Notes: generated by a model from the sequence alone, not told the origin. A stretch of 64,000 bases of DNA from Parelaphostrongylus tenuis (GCA_019055375.1 JAHQIW010000118.1:236203-300202); one strand, 5' to 3'. Counted from the stretch's first letter, positions 10,850-23,735 are shown. Made by a program: numbers and translations.

Positions 10850-13080
10850 ACCACAGGATAGCGCTGACACGTATGGAGGGAGAGAAAGTTTGCCGATGTA
10901 GGAGTTCGGAACTCACAGTATGACGAATACCAGTCAGTTGGGGACGAGAGGGCGATCTGATGAGGCGAATCTTATTTGGATACCAGGATGGTCCGTCTTC
11001 ACTAGTTGTGCGGATCTTAACACATTCCATTCGTTCCTTTGATTCACAATAGTCGTCAATGGCGATGGTTCGATTTGAGCATGGCGGCTAATGTGAGTGT
11101 CATACCGTGGTCTGCGAAATATCGGCAGCTTTGGATACAGCTGATTATTTTTTTACGAACACGTTCGTCCAAAGTGCAGGTGTTCGTTCTTGAGAGGCGT
11201 ACATTGTCGTGGAATCCACTCTACAACTCTTTTCGTCCATTTGTCGTCTATGTTTCTCAATCGATGACCGGCCCATTTGTGTTTGCTGTAGATGTATAAT
11301 TCACTGGGTTACGAAGATGCGATAGATTTTGAAGATTTAAGCTACACAAACTGGCTTGATGTTGCGTGCACCGACTAAAATTTCAGAATACATCGTTCAA
11401 ACATTTTGTGAGTTGATCGTGGCAGTCTTGACGTGGTCGAAGTATCAGCGCACGTTCTGCTGCATAGCAGAGCGCTAGGAGGACCTCTGAATGGAAAAGG
11501 TATGAACCGAGTTTGGGATTAATTAGTTAGTCGGTGGCTAATTTGAGAGGCTCAAATGCAACTCATGCTGCTCTCCTTCTTGTCTAATTCCTCTTTCAAG
11601 TTGTTTTCCTTACTCAGTAAATGTCCAAGGTACAAGCACAACATGGTTTCAGCAACCATAGAGTCGTCCATTTCGACTTTTTCACAACTGCACCATTGGT
11701 TTTTCATGAACTAGGTGTTCATCTTATTGATACGTAATCCGATCCTTTTCTCCACTTCGTTTAGTTCTTTAAGCACTGACTCTGCTTCATTGGTACTTTT
11801 CGAAAAGATAACGATGTCTTCCGTGGAGCGCAGATGTGACAGGAATTTTCGATTGATACGCACGTGTCACGGGTCATTGAAGTCTGTCGGCATAACTCAA
11901 ACGTCCGACCACTTCTGAACCTCGGCATGACTTGAGAAATGCAAAATTTCTCACGAACTGTCCTTTTCGTCCCAAGTGGGTGACTCCATTATCCAATGCA
12001 ACGCGGAAGTAAACACCTTTGGTGATAGCCCTGCCGAATTTCTCTACGTTTAGGTATGGTTATAGGTCGATGAAAGAGTTATAATTTTATGGTACAGTTT
12101 TGATAGCAGTCTGACAAAGTTCTTGCGCAGGACGGATCCACAGCTTGATCAACGGCTCTTATAGGACTTCATTTGTTTCACCGCTGCCAAAGCTTTTTCG
12201 TAGTCGACAACAGTTAGGCTTAAGGGAATGTGATTATGCCGACAAACTTCAATGACCCGTGACACGGTCTGAATGTGGTTCATGCAGCAGAATCCCTTAC
12301 GAAATCTTGCTTGTTCGTGGTTGTGCCTCATCGAAGGTTCTTGATATGTACAGAAGTCTAATCTTCTAAAAAGCTCATGAAGCACACTCAACATGCAGAT
12401 TGGGCGATAGGTGCGAAGATCCCTTCGGTCAGCCTTTTATGGCGAATCGTATGCGCGACGCCTTCCACTCATCTGGAATTTTTTCCTTCTGACGGTAGGA
12501 TGTCATATATGTAGCGAAAGGTACATGTAGATTATGGCCTTCAACATTAGAAAGTCGGCCGTGATATTTTCGGGTCCTGGAGCTGTGCCTTTCTTCATAA
12601 TTTCTACCGCAACCTGTACTTTAGAAGAATGAAATTCTATGTGGTTTTTTTTACCAGATTTTGGGATCCGCGACGGGTTAGAACGGAAAAGGTTGATGTA
12701 GAATTGTGCCGTTATCAATTCCATGTCATGATGGGAAGTTCTAGCATTCCCAACGTCGCTCGTCAGGCCTGCGAGCAGAACATCATAATCGCACAAGTTC
12801 CGACGGCACTTCTTCAGACTAGATCTTGTTAAGCTCCTTCCAACACTTTCTTTTGTCTGTAGCAGTATAGATCCTCGTGTATGGCTCTTCTCCAGCTAGA
12901 GTTTATTATCACTAGAGCTAAATGTGTTGCATTAGGATCGAGTCTTAATTCTATTCTCTTCTCGAGCAACTCCTCTAATGGTAGTAGAGATGCGGTCTGA
13001 ACTTCTTGTTTGAGTAATAAAAGTATACTTGAAACAACTCCAAAGTCCTTAGACAAGCAGCTCATAATTTTCGGTCGGCT
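10850..13080 (-). pseudogene. RTE-clade non-LTR retrotransposon, degenerate
   Basis: Minus-strand pieces in RTE order run from right to left. About 13065-12829 is the linker before the polymerase, with ELLEKRIEL and WRRAIHEDL. About 12770-12530 holds FYINLFRS and KKGTAPGPENITADFL of the reverse transcriptase. About 12394-12149 holds EQARFRKGFCCMNHIQTV and LTVVDYEKAL, near the polymerase core. About 11290-10980 is the C-terminal region, with a frame reading WAGHRLRNIDDKWTKRVVEW. Frames are broken many times, so it is a dead copy. The endonuclease end is not recognisable. It lies in the interval between exons 5 and 6 of the cysteine-rich gene. Confidence 0.8.
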
Positions 13081-13795
13081 CTTCCTTTATCTAGCAGTCA
13101 TGTATGGACAAGATTTCGCTCAAAATGTCTTCGTAGTAAACGGCTTGACATTCTTTTCCCAGTCGCTGATATAGATTCTTTTGCAGCGTACGACTGAGTC
13201 GAATCTTCGCTTAAAAAATGCGGTGATCAGGCGCAGGCGAATCTATTGAATCTAAGAGGCAAATCTATCTCATTGAAATGAAATACTTGGCTGAATGCAG
13301 AAAATACAAAAATATCTAGAATGATGAAATATCTCTATTTAAGAAAAGGAATTGAAGAAGATATTGGGGAAAAAATCCTATATGTAGTATAATATATCTA
13401 AGCATAACGCGCCTTATAAAACACGATTCGGGCGTCCTATCACACTCTCCCGCAAGTTCACGTGTGGATAGTTTAGCTCTACCAACAAGATCGCAGTGAG
13501 AATCGCTGGACCAGCATTCTACGACATTCATAAAGAAGACGAAATCCTCAAGTAGCAGCGAAAATTGCGCGAATGGACAAGACTTTTGTAAAAAATGAAT
13601 GCAACTAAGCGAATCGTATACAAGTGTTGGAGTCGCGATGTATGTGTGAAAAGTCGTCATGAAAAAGCTACCAAAGTCTAGAGTTTATGATCCAACTTGT
13701 AGATCAAATGATATTCTTTTTATTTAACCGCTTATAGCGGTGGTATGATGTTATAAATATATACCCATAGATGTAGAGCGATGTGCAAAACTTTC

Positions 13796-13868
13796 GCGTC
13801 AGGCGAGACTAGAATCCGCACCTCACTCTTTCCGGAGATGCGTACTCGATCCGTTACACTACTGACGC
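13796..13868 (-). repeat. tRNA-like SINE head (73 nt), left copy
   Basis: On the minus strand the ends GCGTCA and TGACGC pair as a six-base acceptor stem, and the length is a tRNA-like 73 nt. The T-arm half has mismatches compared with the right-hand copy. It is interpreted as the polymerase III promoter head of a SINE. Confidence 0.6.
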
Positions 13869-14007
13869 CCATCTTACACATCGCTCTTTCAAATATCTGT
13901 CAGCGTGACTGGTTCAATGTCGAGACCGACTGCCGGGCCAGGCCGTTGACGGCTGGCGGTTGACAGATAGGTGCGCTATAGCAGAGAAAGAGCGATGTGA
14001 AAGATGG

Positions 14008-14080
14008 GCGTCACTATTGTAACGGATAGAGCACGCATTCCCGGAAAGAGTGAGGTGCGGGTTCTAGTCCCGCTTGACGC
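14008..14080 (+). repeat. tRNA-like SINE head (73 nt), right copy
   Basis: GCGTCA at 14008-14013 pairs with TGACGC at 14075-14080, and a perfect T-arm GCGGG-TTCTAGT-CCCGC matches a B box. The D-arm region AACGGATAGAGC is weaker. A tRNA finder might call it, but it recurs as part of a longer repeat (304-386, 13796-13868, 53950-54040), which argues for a SINE. Confidence 0.65.
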
Positions 14081-14284
14081 GAAAGTTTTGCACATCGCTC
14101 TACATCTATGGGTATATATTTATATCAACTTATGGATTTTCACATAAAATATAAACAAAATCCTTCATTTTACGCGTATTTTGCAATGATCCTATGCACG
14201 TGTAGTTCGGAATATTGGGAAACACTGGAGCTAATGGTCGGTTTATCATAAGATCGAACGAAACGCGGAGAATTACCAAATTTC

Positions 14285-15080
14285 ATTTGTTAAGCTATGG
14301 AGAAGCATAAAAGAAGATCTTATAAAGCTATGGCTGCTTCTGGTTCACTTGCAGAGATCGGAAAGACGATTAAGAATGCTCGGTGACTCTTGCCAGCGAC
14401 AAAACAAAGCATATCACTGTCTAGCTTCCAGAAGGATTGGTCACTTTTACACAAAATCAATGGAGAGAGAGTGTTGTTAACAAGGAGGACTTATAAGATG
14501 TTGAAAACTGATCATAGACTTGAAAAACTTTCCGAAGTCACCCTAGGGCAAGCAGGGCATTTCTGCTTAGTACTCGATTAATCCTTCCGGTTTAAAAAGT
14601 GTCTTCTGACGACCATAGACTTGCTTCCACTCCCCATACATAAACGTCTCCTAACGTTTCAAGTGAACAAATTAGGTTGCGCCAAATTAATGGAAGGATA
14701 GCCGAAAAGCTTAGTAGAAGGAAATAAGCGATAGCGAACCCCATACACTCTACGTTTTTTATCACCTCAATGTTCATCCTCAACTCGTACCCATCCGATT
14801 TGTTATTCAGGAAATGATGCTAAAAGCATTTCCACATAAGCGACCGGAGGTTAAATTTTTTGCTCATGCGCCAAAATGTTGAAAATCAAATACTTCGGAC
14901 ATGTAACACGTCTTAGCAATAACCGGGGAACAAGAGTCGTTTACCACTGCATCTCACTTAATACCAAGCGCAGGATAGAAACTCCACTGACCCTACGGCT
15001 AGACTCTGATATGGCATAAGAAAATAGACGCAATTCAATTATTGAAGAGGCAGAATTTCCGAAAGTATTCTCTACTAGCT
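14285..15080 (+). pseudogene. RTE-clade retrotransposon remnant
   Basis: A frame near 14300-14390 reads KTIKNAR, the counterpart of KSIRKAQ in the long RTE copy at 63.46 kb. About 14870-14950 reads LKIKYFGHVTRLSNNRGTRVV, the conserved motif near the RTE C terminus. The central reverse transcriptase is missing or unrecognisable, and stops interrupt every frame. Confidence 0.6.
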
Positions 15081-15270
15081 TCCATTTTAGTCTCGCGAGT
15101 TTTATAAAAGACAAATGCTAAGTGGTAAGTGAAAGGGAAACATTTACAAGCTCGTAATGCAACCTAGCTCTAACATTCTCAGCATCATTTCCATTCATAA
15201 TCATAGAAGGCCTTTGAAAAATTTTACATTGTTCTGCCTTTTTGTTAGCATTCATCAATTACTTGTACAG

Positions 15271-18200
15271 TTGAGAGTGCTCTGCTCAACAATCAGTCTG
15301 GTCACTGGCATCCTACTAGTAATGGTCTGCGCCTATCACTGGTATGTGTTGAGTGAAGTGAACAGACGTGGAGATATTCGAAAAATGAGAACGGCAATGA
15401 AAAAGGCAAAGAAGGCTCTTCAGTGTGCAAGGGTAATCTTTCCTCTTTTTCTTTATCGCTTACTCAAAAACTTGCCAATCAAAACCTTAATGCGATTTAT
15501 TATTAGTGAAATTCTTAGTGGAAGCAGTCTTTTGCCATAGATTCGTGCTAATAGCATTTGCTAGCAAAAGCTATGTATTGCAAAATATACAAAACTCTGT
15601 TATTCATTACTCAAAATTGTGTGTTTGTAACCTCCTTTGCAATTTAAATCACTAAAACTTCTTGCTTATCCATTTTGTGGCCAGAGCTTCTTGACTTGAA
15701 AATTCAGTATCTGCTCGTCGAAATGCTCAACTCAGCTTTTGTGAGGGTTTTTTTTCAGAACAGCAACCATAAAAAATCTTAATCATCTAACTGTGAAATA
15801 GTCTCCTGTACGCTGACCTCTAGGACACCATGGCTGCTAAAGTTATTGTTGTTTTGGGTTACCTCAATTCGGAAAGATTGATGCTGACTGATGCGAGAAA
15901 AGGGATTAAATTTTTGTTTATGAGACCGAGGGAAAACTGTTGCCAAATCCACGAAGTGATGGAGCAGTCAAGGCGATGCATTCGCGCTTTGAATCAGGTT
16001 GTTCGTGAATATTGAGTTCTGTGAATATGTAACCACTTCAGCGGAGCATATATGGTTGGGAAGATGTTAGTATTCGTTCTAACAATATGTATCGTCTAGT
16101 CACTAAATTATTACGAAATCATGCTCAAGACATGGCTGTATGAGCTTATCCAATCTCCATTGAAAATGTTCCCTCCTATTTAATCTTGCAGAAATCTCGT
16201 GAATAGATCACAGTTTTCAAAAGTCTATGAAGACTCAAAAGCGTGAGAACGTATGAAGAACTCCTCATAGGTGAGACAGGATGGGGCGACCATTGTCGGA
16301 GAATGCTAGAGTTTGTAACGATGTTCTAGAATTTTTTTGGTGGATCTAATTTTTAGATTCCTCTCGAAATTGTAGGTGAAAATTGCCCGTGCAATGAAGA
16401 GTGCCGTATAATAGACCATAGCAACTCAAAGCATTTTGGTTAATCGAAAACGCTATTATTCAGGACGATAATCGCCTCTCTAGTACAACATTCTTTCTTC
16501 TCGCATTGCAAAAACAGGGTTACGAAGTCTATGGGGCAATATACAGATGTTGATATAAATTTCACTCTTCTGCTCCCTGGGATTTTCAGGTAACACCGTG
16601 ACGTATGCGTTTCACAGCAGGTTTATTAAGCAAAAGTGAAATCGCCTTTCTAGTTGACGATCACAGTAATGTGCGACAAATTGAGAAACGTTGAGAGACC
16701 GCCGAGGGTAACATTTGAAATGATACTACGCCAGTTGTAGGTGGAGGTGTCAGAGACAACTACAAACTCACGCTCAAAGTCGCAGAGTTCTGCAAAAAAA
16801 AACGATAGGAGTAGATCTTCCAAATAAGAAAAGACCAGTGCTGAGAATAACTTAAGGAGTTATTTGGCATACATCTGAATTCAATATTCTAAAATTTTCC
16901 TTTTTTCTATCTATTTATTAGCGAACGCAGTCATGGAAGCTTTGGATAACCGAGACGCTCTAGATAAGATGTGCTTGTTGCTGTACATTAGCCAACTGAT
17001 TTTTGTAATTCTCTAATAGATCAGTAGTTTTTTCGTTCAGCAGTTCCGAGATGTTGAAAATGTTCAATAAAAAACTACTGATCTATTCTTACTATGCCGA
17101 GGTTAATCGCAAATTCTCCAATAGTTTTGCCAAGATAACTACGATGGAAAAATCGCAATTGTGTGAAAAATCACAAGAGAAACCATTACACTAACAGTGT
17201 GCATGTCTTGATTAGATATTTTTCTTTGTTAATTCAATTTTAATATCTTCTCAAACGAATCACTCATATGAATGTGATTTTTGAGGCATCAGATTCCAGT
17301 GCCTGACGTAAAAGTTTCTTTTCTCGTTCTCTACCTTAACAGAGAAACGACAAAAGCATTGGTTGTTATTTATTTCGTTGTTGTGCTTTGCTTCATAATC
17401 TTCGCCTTTTTTTCGAAGATAACCAACATTCTTATGCAGAGTGAACAAAAAGTTCTAATAAATTTGTATTTTGTCATTTTCGCATTAAGATGTAATTTTT
17501 ATTAGTGCTGATTATTTTCCTATATTCCTTGTTCAATTTTGGTTTAAAATCTTAAAATTTATTTGCCTATTTTCGAATGTGCTCAGGGTATGGATCGTGA
17601 AAAATAAACGCACCGCAGTAGTTGTGTTTCACAAGACGGCAATGAACACGCCTGACATTGTTAGAATTGACTGTTTTAAACCAGCAAGTGTCTACAGAGC
17701 CGTGAAACGTCTGATCTAAGAGCCGCTGTAGGGACTGAGGATTGTTCTCCAAAAGATCGTCCAATCACCTCGCCTACTCCGGAAAACATTGAGAAGATTC
17801 ATTGCCACTTTCAATGAAATCCGAAGAATTCGATGCGCATAGTTACCTTGCGAAATTCGCGATTAGCGACTGGAGCGTTCGAAACATCATCAGAAATAAG
17901 CTGAAGCTGCGCAGCAACAAGACCGCTGGTGTTCTCTGTTTTGAGAAAAGGATGAACGAAAAACGGCTTTCAAATGCTTGTCTAAAAAATCGTTTGATAT
18001 CTGGTGCTCATTTGTCGATGGTGCTTTTTACATGATAAGATACTCACGGTCAACTGCACACTTTCCAGAATCAGCATCAACTTTCTAAAAACGCTCGTTG
18101 AAAGTCCGCAGTAGCAAAAACCATGGGTTGCAATTATTGTTCGGCCTCTGTGATGGTCTGGGTCGGAATTCGCGCCACCGGAAATACGCCGTTGGTCTTA

Positions 18201-21002
18201 ATCGACAGAAGCGTCGATTTAAACGCTACCAGCTATAAGCAGCAAGTTTTTACGTGGCATACTTGAGCCTTGGACTATTCAACACTTTGGCGCCGACGGG
18301 TTCACGCTTCGGCGGGACTGGGATCCTGCGAAGTTTGAACGCTCAACGATTGTCAAAAGCTGTTTCCAGGCTTTTGGGACAAGGAAATTTGGCCATCAAA
18401 TTTGCTGGATCTAAGCCCATTGGATTACTCTGTGTGCTCCATACTGGAGAAAAACTCGGCTCTCGTTATACTAGTGTAGACACGCTTAACTCTTTGAGGA
18501 CCAACACTGATAGGCAATAGGCGCCGTGCCGTTACTTGCGCGGACAGACAGGAAAATGACCAGGCATGCTGCTTTGCATGTCTGTGCATGCGTGGCTGGC
18601 TGTCTGCCCTCTTTCCCACGAGACGCGACGCCGTCATCACAGTAGCTGAGTAAGATTTGACGTAGCGCGGTGACCATCAAAGTGAACCTTATGGTGCTTA
18701 AAAGATTTAAACGGCTTTGACGCACTCTTGGGACGAAGTTACGTGTAAACGTGTACGAGCATCGTTGCAAATTTTCGCAAGCGACTTCGCTGATGTATAG
18801 AGGCCAATGGGGAAATTCTGAGTGGTTGCTAGACACTTGCTGTTTGTTGTTATAATTGCCGATCTAATAATGTAATGTTTGTTCAACTCATGAATGAATT
18901 TGCTTATGCCACTATCTTTTTACTGTTGAAATATCTGAAAAAATTTTTAAAACTTTTTGCGTATCCTGCATAGTTTTATGCTTTTTCATAATTCATCATT
19001 GCAAATTCAGTGGTCGGCAGTTGAACTCGCTGTCATTGCAACCCAAGCTGGAATGACGCTGGAGCAGATCGAAGAGGAATATTGTAGGGATGCTTCGGCA
19101 AGAAAAGAGGTTCTGATGTTAGTAATAAGCACTTTTCATCTATAGTATTTGATAATTATGACGTAGCCGTGCGCTTTTGCGGATTGACGGTGGCGGTAAT
19201 GGTCAAGTTGCTGCAGTCTCCTTTTTGTTTCTAAATCTAAGATGAAGAATTCCATTTCGTTAATATCTGATTTAGCAGTAAACTCACTTTCTTATAATTA
19301 AAATGGGCACAGCGTGTCATACAGATGGAGGATCTTCCACTATACGAATTAGTGATACTTCAGCAATTTATCGAATGATCCTGAAGTCTGACAAAAATCT
19401 CATGAACATTGAATTGTGCGAAAAGCTAACTGTCAATTAGAAAAAATAAAGAGCATTAATATCAAGATTAGTAAAATATACATGCAGTCCTTAGGAGGAT
19501 TTTTGAGATTGAAACATGTGAGGCTGCGTCCTGACAAATGTATTGCGTGAAATAAAACGCTTGCCTGAAATTAGAGGATAGAAGACGATCAGTTTAGAAA
19601 TCTGCAGAAAATGGTTATGTCCTGTCGATTTGTTACCAAAATTTTCGTATCACTTTAACGGATAACCTCCTCGTAAAGCTGCTTGATGATCCTGCATATC
19701 GAGCTCATATAAACAAAGAGAGATTCGTTCTTATCACTAGGGTAGTCCAAGCTGCGAAATTTTTGATGCCTAAGTCCAGCTGTGGGTAAATCGATCTCTT
19801 GACGAGTTTGACGAAACTCCTAAGTCCACTTCGTTCTTAAATACGTGTTAAGGGTAGGAGGTATCGTTGCAACAACATATTCTTCGCTTTCACAAGACAT
19901 GCTTTTTACGTGACGAGAAGGAATGAAAGCTTTTCGTTGCCCGTTGGAGTCAAGTAATGGCTGAAAGGTTGCAGTGAAAAGTTTAGTTTTTATGTGAGGA
20001 GGCGATTCAAAACCCTCGATATGCTCCAAATATTCACATGTACTTACTTGGACATGGCATTTCTCTGGTCCTTTACATGTCGCTGAAGTCGTGACATTCC
20101 CATTCGTTGTGTAGTGCTGTTGCTGTCATTTGCGAATTCATTCAGCTATCAGTTAGAGTATTTTGCATAATTCGCATAATCTTTTTCGACATCAGTTCAA
20201 TGTTATTTTCTAAATCTAATGTAATGTTCACCTCGTTTTTTCTCGTCTTCTCATTATTTGATCGCTTCATTCCATCAATGTTTATTTCGTAGAACGTGCT
20301 TCCACGGTTTCAATGACGGAATATTCTCCGAAAATTCAGACCGTGAAAACCGGCCCGATATTGAGAGTGCCGGTTCGTCTTCAGAAGACATCGCTCAAGT
20401 GGTGTGCGTATTGAGCGCAACTTTTTCAATGTTTTTATCGATCTGTGCTCTACAGTGAGAGTATAAGCTGATGCTTTCATCACATCGAGACAACTTCATA
20501 CAATTTAATTGTATCAAGAGTGTGATAATCAAAAATGTTTACTATTCCAAAGTTTCTCCAAATGAAGAATAACCAGGGGATATCTCCAAGTTCATCGTTC
20601 AGAACAGAACGCTAATCACATAGCAATCATTTTATTTGGTTCAGATATGGCTTATATCATAGTCTTCAATTGAATTTTAGTTCTTTTTCTTATTTCATTT
20701 TTTTGCCATTTTTCAATTTTTTTTTCAAATTGGTGTTTTTTTTTACTCTGCTAATGCTGTTTGTCGCAACTGACGCTATGAGCGCTCGTACCGGATGAAT
20801 AATGTACTAGTAAAAAAAAGGACTTCCTTTCAGGTCGGTTCTCGGTGGCAGGAAAAACGCGTTCGTCCGAAAATTTGTTCTAAACTATCCGTCACGGTTC
20901 CTTCGCAACGGTTACAGTATAGAAAAATATTTTACTCACACTCATACGGAAGGATCAAGAACTGGTGGACCACACACTTACCATTCCCGTCATAGTGGCT
21001 AA
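15271..21002 (+). CDS. tentative multi-exon gene, single-membrane-segment protein of unknown function
   Basis: Five plus-strand exons join in phase: 15271-15432 (after TTGTACAG), 15824-15997 (after CTCTAG), 19011-19109 (after AATTCAG), 20340-20401 (after AATTCAG) and 20834-21002 (after TTTCAG, ending TAA). The first encodes a membrane segment (STISLVTGILLVMVCAYHW) followed by a Lys/Arg-rich stretch (MKKAKKAL). The third is amphipathic and acidic (TLEQIEEEYC). The last ends HTYHSRHSG. The joined part is 221 residues; the start codon is probably further upstream. I do not recognise the family. Exon 4 could instead begin at 20293 in another phase, so that junction is uncertain. A mariner sits in the intron before exon 3. 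The gene lies inside the proposed 26-kb intron of the cysteine-rich gene, on the opposite strand. Confidence 0.4.
17620..18800 (+). pseudogene. mariner/Tc1-type transposase, degenerate
   Basis: Plus-strand pieces in order: helix-turn-helix region with SVYRAVKRL (about 17690); linker TPENIEKI and NPKNSMR (about 17780-17825); a second helix-turn-helix part WSVRNIIRNKLKLR (about 17873); SVMVWVGI and GNTPLVLID of the catalytic core (about 18150-18210); and LDLSPLDYSV (about 18403), where the third catalytic acidic residue region is expected. Stops and frameshifts separate them (for example TGATAA at 18033). The 3' part after 18555 recurs inverted at 48165-48268. It is a dead copy within an intron of the plus-strand gene. 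Confidence 0.75.
19820..20029 (-). CDS. possible terminal exon, unknown protein
   Basis: A minus-strand frame ends with TAG at 19820 and reads KAFIPSRHVKSMSCESEEYVV-type sequence with a soluble, protein-like composition. A good acceptor (AACCTTTCAG) lies inside it near 19964, from which PLLDSNGQRKAFIPSR would continue in frame. No matching upstream exon was found, and the family was not recognised. It could be a repeat-derived frame. Confidence 0.2.
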   Translation of the reverse strand: MEHIEGFESPPHIKTKLFTATFQPLLDSNGQRKAFIPSRHVKSMSCESEEYVVATIPPTLNTYLRTKWT

Positions 21003-21279
21003 GCATATTTCTTGCTTTGTCTAATTAACGAAACTATTGATCATCATCTCAATGAGCAGATAAATTTTTTATTATACAGCTGCGCCATTTCTTGTAGAAC
21101 AATGTGATTGAACAGTTTGAAATATATCATTAATGTTACGAGCAACTGCTGAGAAATGTTAGAACTTTCTTTTGATAGACAATTTTCTTGCTGAGTGACG
21201 CCAAAAGTTGAGCGGCTTTCACATCACAAACAGAGCTATTGAAATTGGTTATTGTATTGAAACACCTGTAACGTTTTGA

Positions 21280-21545
21280 TAAAGATAGCATAGCGCAATG
21301 GTTAAATGTTCCTTGAAGCACACGTGACCATCGGTCCGATCACGCCTCACAGGCTCGTCAAGTCTTCCATCCGCTTGCGGTCGTAAAACTGGTTCAACTT
21401 TGTATGAAAGAAGAGCACCACTGACCTGATACATCGGTAGGCTTACACAGGTCAATGTGTAAGGCGCGCGTCTTCGCCCATGTCTGAGATGCTTACTGCA
21501 GTCAGATGTATTTTGCATCCCTCAAAATTCGGTCAACACCGAATG
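21280..21545 (+). mobile_element. tRNA-derived SINE (family 2), diverged
   Basis: ATAGCGCAATGGTTA at 21288 corresponds to the A-box head of family 2. The following GGCTCGTCAAGTCTTCCATC matches CTCATCAAGTCTTCCATC of the copy at 54.6 kb. The 3' half is weakly conserved. Confidence 0.5.
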
Positions 21546-21607
21546 CTTTGTTCTTTTTATTTGTGAATCAAGCCTGTTGCACGAGGTAATTGATGGAATT
21601 CTTATTC

Positions 21608-21645
21608 ACTTGACGTTTCGACGCGCTTCGTTTTCTTCAGGTCCT
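21608..21645 (-). ncRNA. Penelope-type minimal hammerhead-like motif
   Basis: The minus strand reads CTGAAGA, then an interrupted stem II region, then GAAACGTC. CUGANGA plus GAAACGUC, with a two-base stem III, is the minimal hammerhead described for Penelope-like elements. A TATATAAGG sequence lies upstream on the same strand (about 21760), as expected of an element promoter. Stem I pairing is weak. Confidence 0.4.
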
Positions 21646-21859
21646 ATGCTAAGATTTGGAGTATAAGTGTAGTTCGTTCTCGCTGTGGATCTTTGTTTCG
21701 CTCTAGTCGAACGTTCTTCGATCGAGCACGACTCGAATGAAAAACATCACTTGGCATACTCCTTATATACATAACGAGCTGTGTGCTAATTAACTGATCG
21801 CTCACTGACAGTGATTTGTTATCTAATTGGCTAGGCGTTATACTTAGGCCCAATGAACA

Positions 21860-23735
21860 CGAAAATATGGTTGAATGGCTAGAACAAAGTTAGAGAAAAG
21901 TCAGATAACACTGTATTGTGGTGCTCTGTGCTCTATCTTTTATTATGCTTCACATAAATGGATGCTCCTGAGCGATGTTAGACTTCCATTGTGTAGTATT
22001 TTGCTAGTTCAACCCTGACTACTTTGACAGAACATGGCATCGCAGAAATCTCAGCATCCTACGGTGAGCAAATGACCAGCGCTTCGAAGGTAACGACGTT
22101 ATTGAAATGATGGAAGTAAAATGTGGAAAGTGATAACGCATGGCGTCCTGACTAGTCGCAGCGAGGCATTGAAATCACCATTTTCGCAATTTGTGCTGAG
22201 ATACGAGTAAACCATGGTACCTGAGGTGATGTCGAACCGGCTGCTACACTTTTCGAAGGTTCTACTGTATTTTGCAATATGCCATCTGAGCTCTCGCTTC
22301 ACCTTTCTGTCAGTCAAGTTTCTAATGTATTTGGTGGTTGTCAATAATGGTCATTGAATGAAAATCTATATGGAGTTCAAAATTTTGAGAATTCAACCAC
22401 GAGTTCATTCTCTCAGCGCTTATGCCGATTTGTCCCCACTAAATCAATTCCGTTGACGAGTGACTGCTGACAGCCACCGATAAGTAACAAAAGTGTTAGA
22501 AAAAGGCAGAACAAGGGACTCGTTGATGTCGTGGGAAAGTCACTGTGCTCCAGTGAAGGGTATTCGGGGGTGCAAAGCAGCTACTTTTTCGATCTTACTC
22601 CTATTTCAGTACACCTATATCTAGAAATCAGTCCTGAATCGATGATCGACAGTTGTCTCCAACGAGGTAGCTGGGTTTTTGAGAAGATTTTTCTATATTG
22701 ACCAAGAAATGAAAAAGCGCTCAATTGGATTAAAAATGCTCCAGAATTACTATGATCATGAAGTAACGGAATTTGTTATTAATGTGTGGCAAGCACGATA
22801 CAACATGCACGTTTTTTTCGTCTACCATTACAAATTTCAAATACCACAGCATTGAATAAGCATGTTTTTCCTGTGTTTGGAATAACCCGCAGGTCCAAGG
22901 TACTTCTTCAAAACGGAATGATGCTGTTATTTTTGTATCAAAGCATAGTGAATTCAAACTGATTTCCAAAAACCAGCTGGATTCCATTTGAAGTCATCTA
23001 GGGAAAAAAATTGCAGTAAAAACAACGTCGATGGGTGACCGTCAAACGGGCCCAGAAGATTTTTTCAAAGAATTAAATCATTAATTTTTTTCAAAATAGG
23101 CTTTACTTTTTCTTTGTTTTGAAACATATTTTTGTTATGTTTTCACACTTTCTAGACTATGAATGCTATAATTTCGTTCAAGGTTTTCACAAAAGTTATT
23201 CTACTCTATCTACTGATTGGTATCACTGTTAATTTTCCAGAATACATTTCACCTAAACTGAGTCCGTCTTCATTCAACCAAAGAAAATCGCGTCAGAGTG
23301 TTTGTTCTTCACCATTACCATATTCGTCTCTATTTCCGCTTCTTCAGTGCTCGTCGATGACTTCCCAACAACATCTGCACGTCGTGCATTTTTAAAATTG
23401 TATATATCTCAAAAGATTTTCTCATCTCTCGAAGTATCCTGAATGAGATTTATAGCAAAAAATTGGCCCGTTCAAAATTCTGGAGCGCAGCAGCTTCAGA
23501 TAACTTCCGCACATTCACAGGTGCAATGTTATCCTGTTCTATGAAGTGTGGTTTTTCAATCTCGTTCCGTTTTAGTATAAGGCCACGACGATAAGAAATG
23601 GGAAAGCTTTACTTAGTCAAATTTTATTACGGAGCTAGGCAGAAGCATCTGGCTGACGAAGATGTGAGGCAACTAATGGCTTCAGAGTGGTTACTTCTCT
23701 TCTTTAAATGTCAATTTCGCACATATTAGTTAAAC
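21860..23735. other. no recognisable gene
   Basis: AT-rich DNA with chance open frames only. I found no splice-bounded exon and no named element. Confidence 0.45.

Larger units (their letters stand above)
13757..14119. mobile_element. foldback pair of tRNA-like SINEs
   Basis: Two SINE copies face each other: 13757-13892 reversed and 13984-14119 forward, about 90 bp apart. The arms share the whole tRNA-like head plus the tail GCACATCGCTCTACATCTATGGG. The transcript could fold into a hairpin with arms of about 130 bp. Short complementary segments in the spacer (ATCTGTCA near 13903 and TGACAGAT near 13960) extend the symmetry. Confidence 0.8.

Noticed and set aside
14008..14080. Functional tRNA gene
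   Set aside because: It has an acceptor stem and T-arm but sits inside a longer dispersed repeat with further copies at 0.3, 13.8 and 54.0 kb, and the D-arm is weak.
15830..16015. Independent 61-residue gene starting at ATG 15830
   Set aside because: The open frame extends upstream to a good acceptor at 15823 and has a phase-0 donor at 15997, so it fits better as an internal exon.
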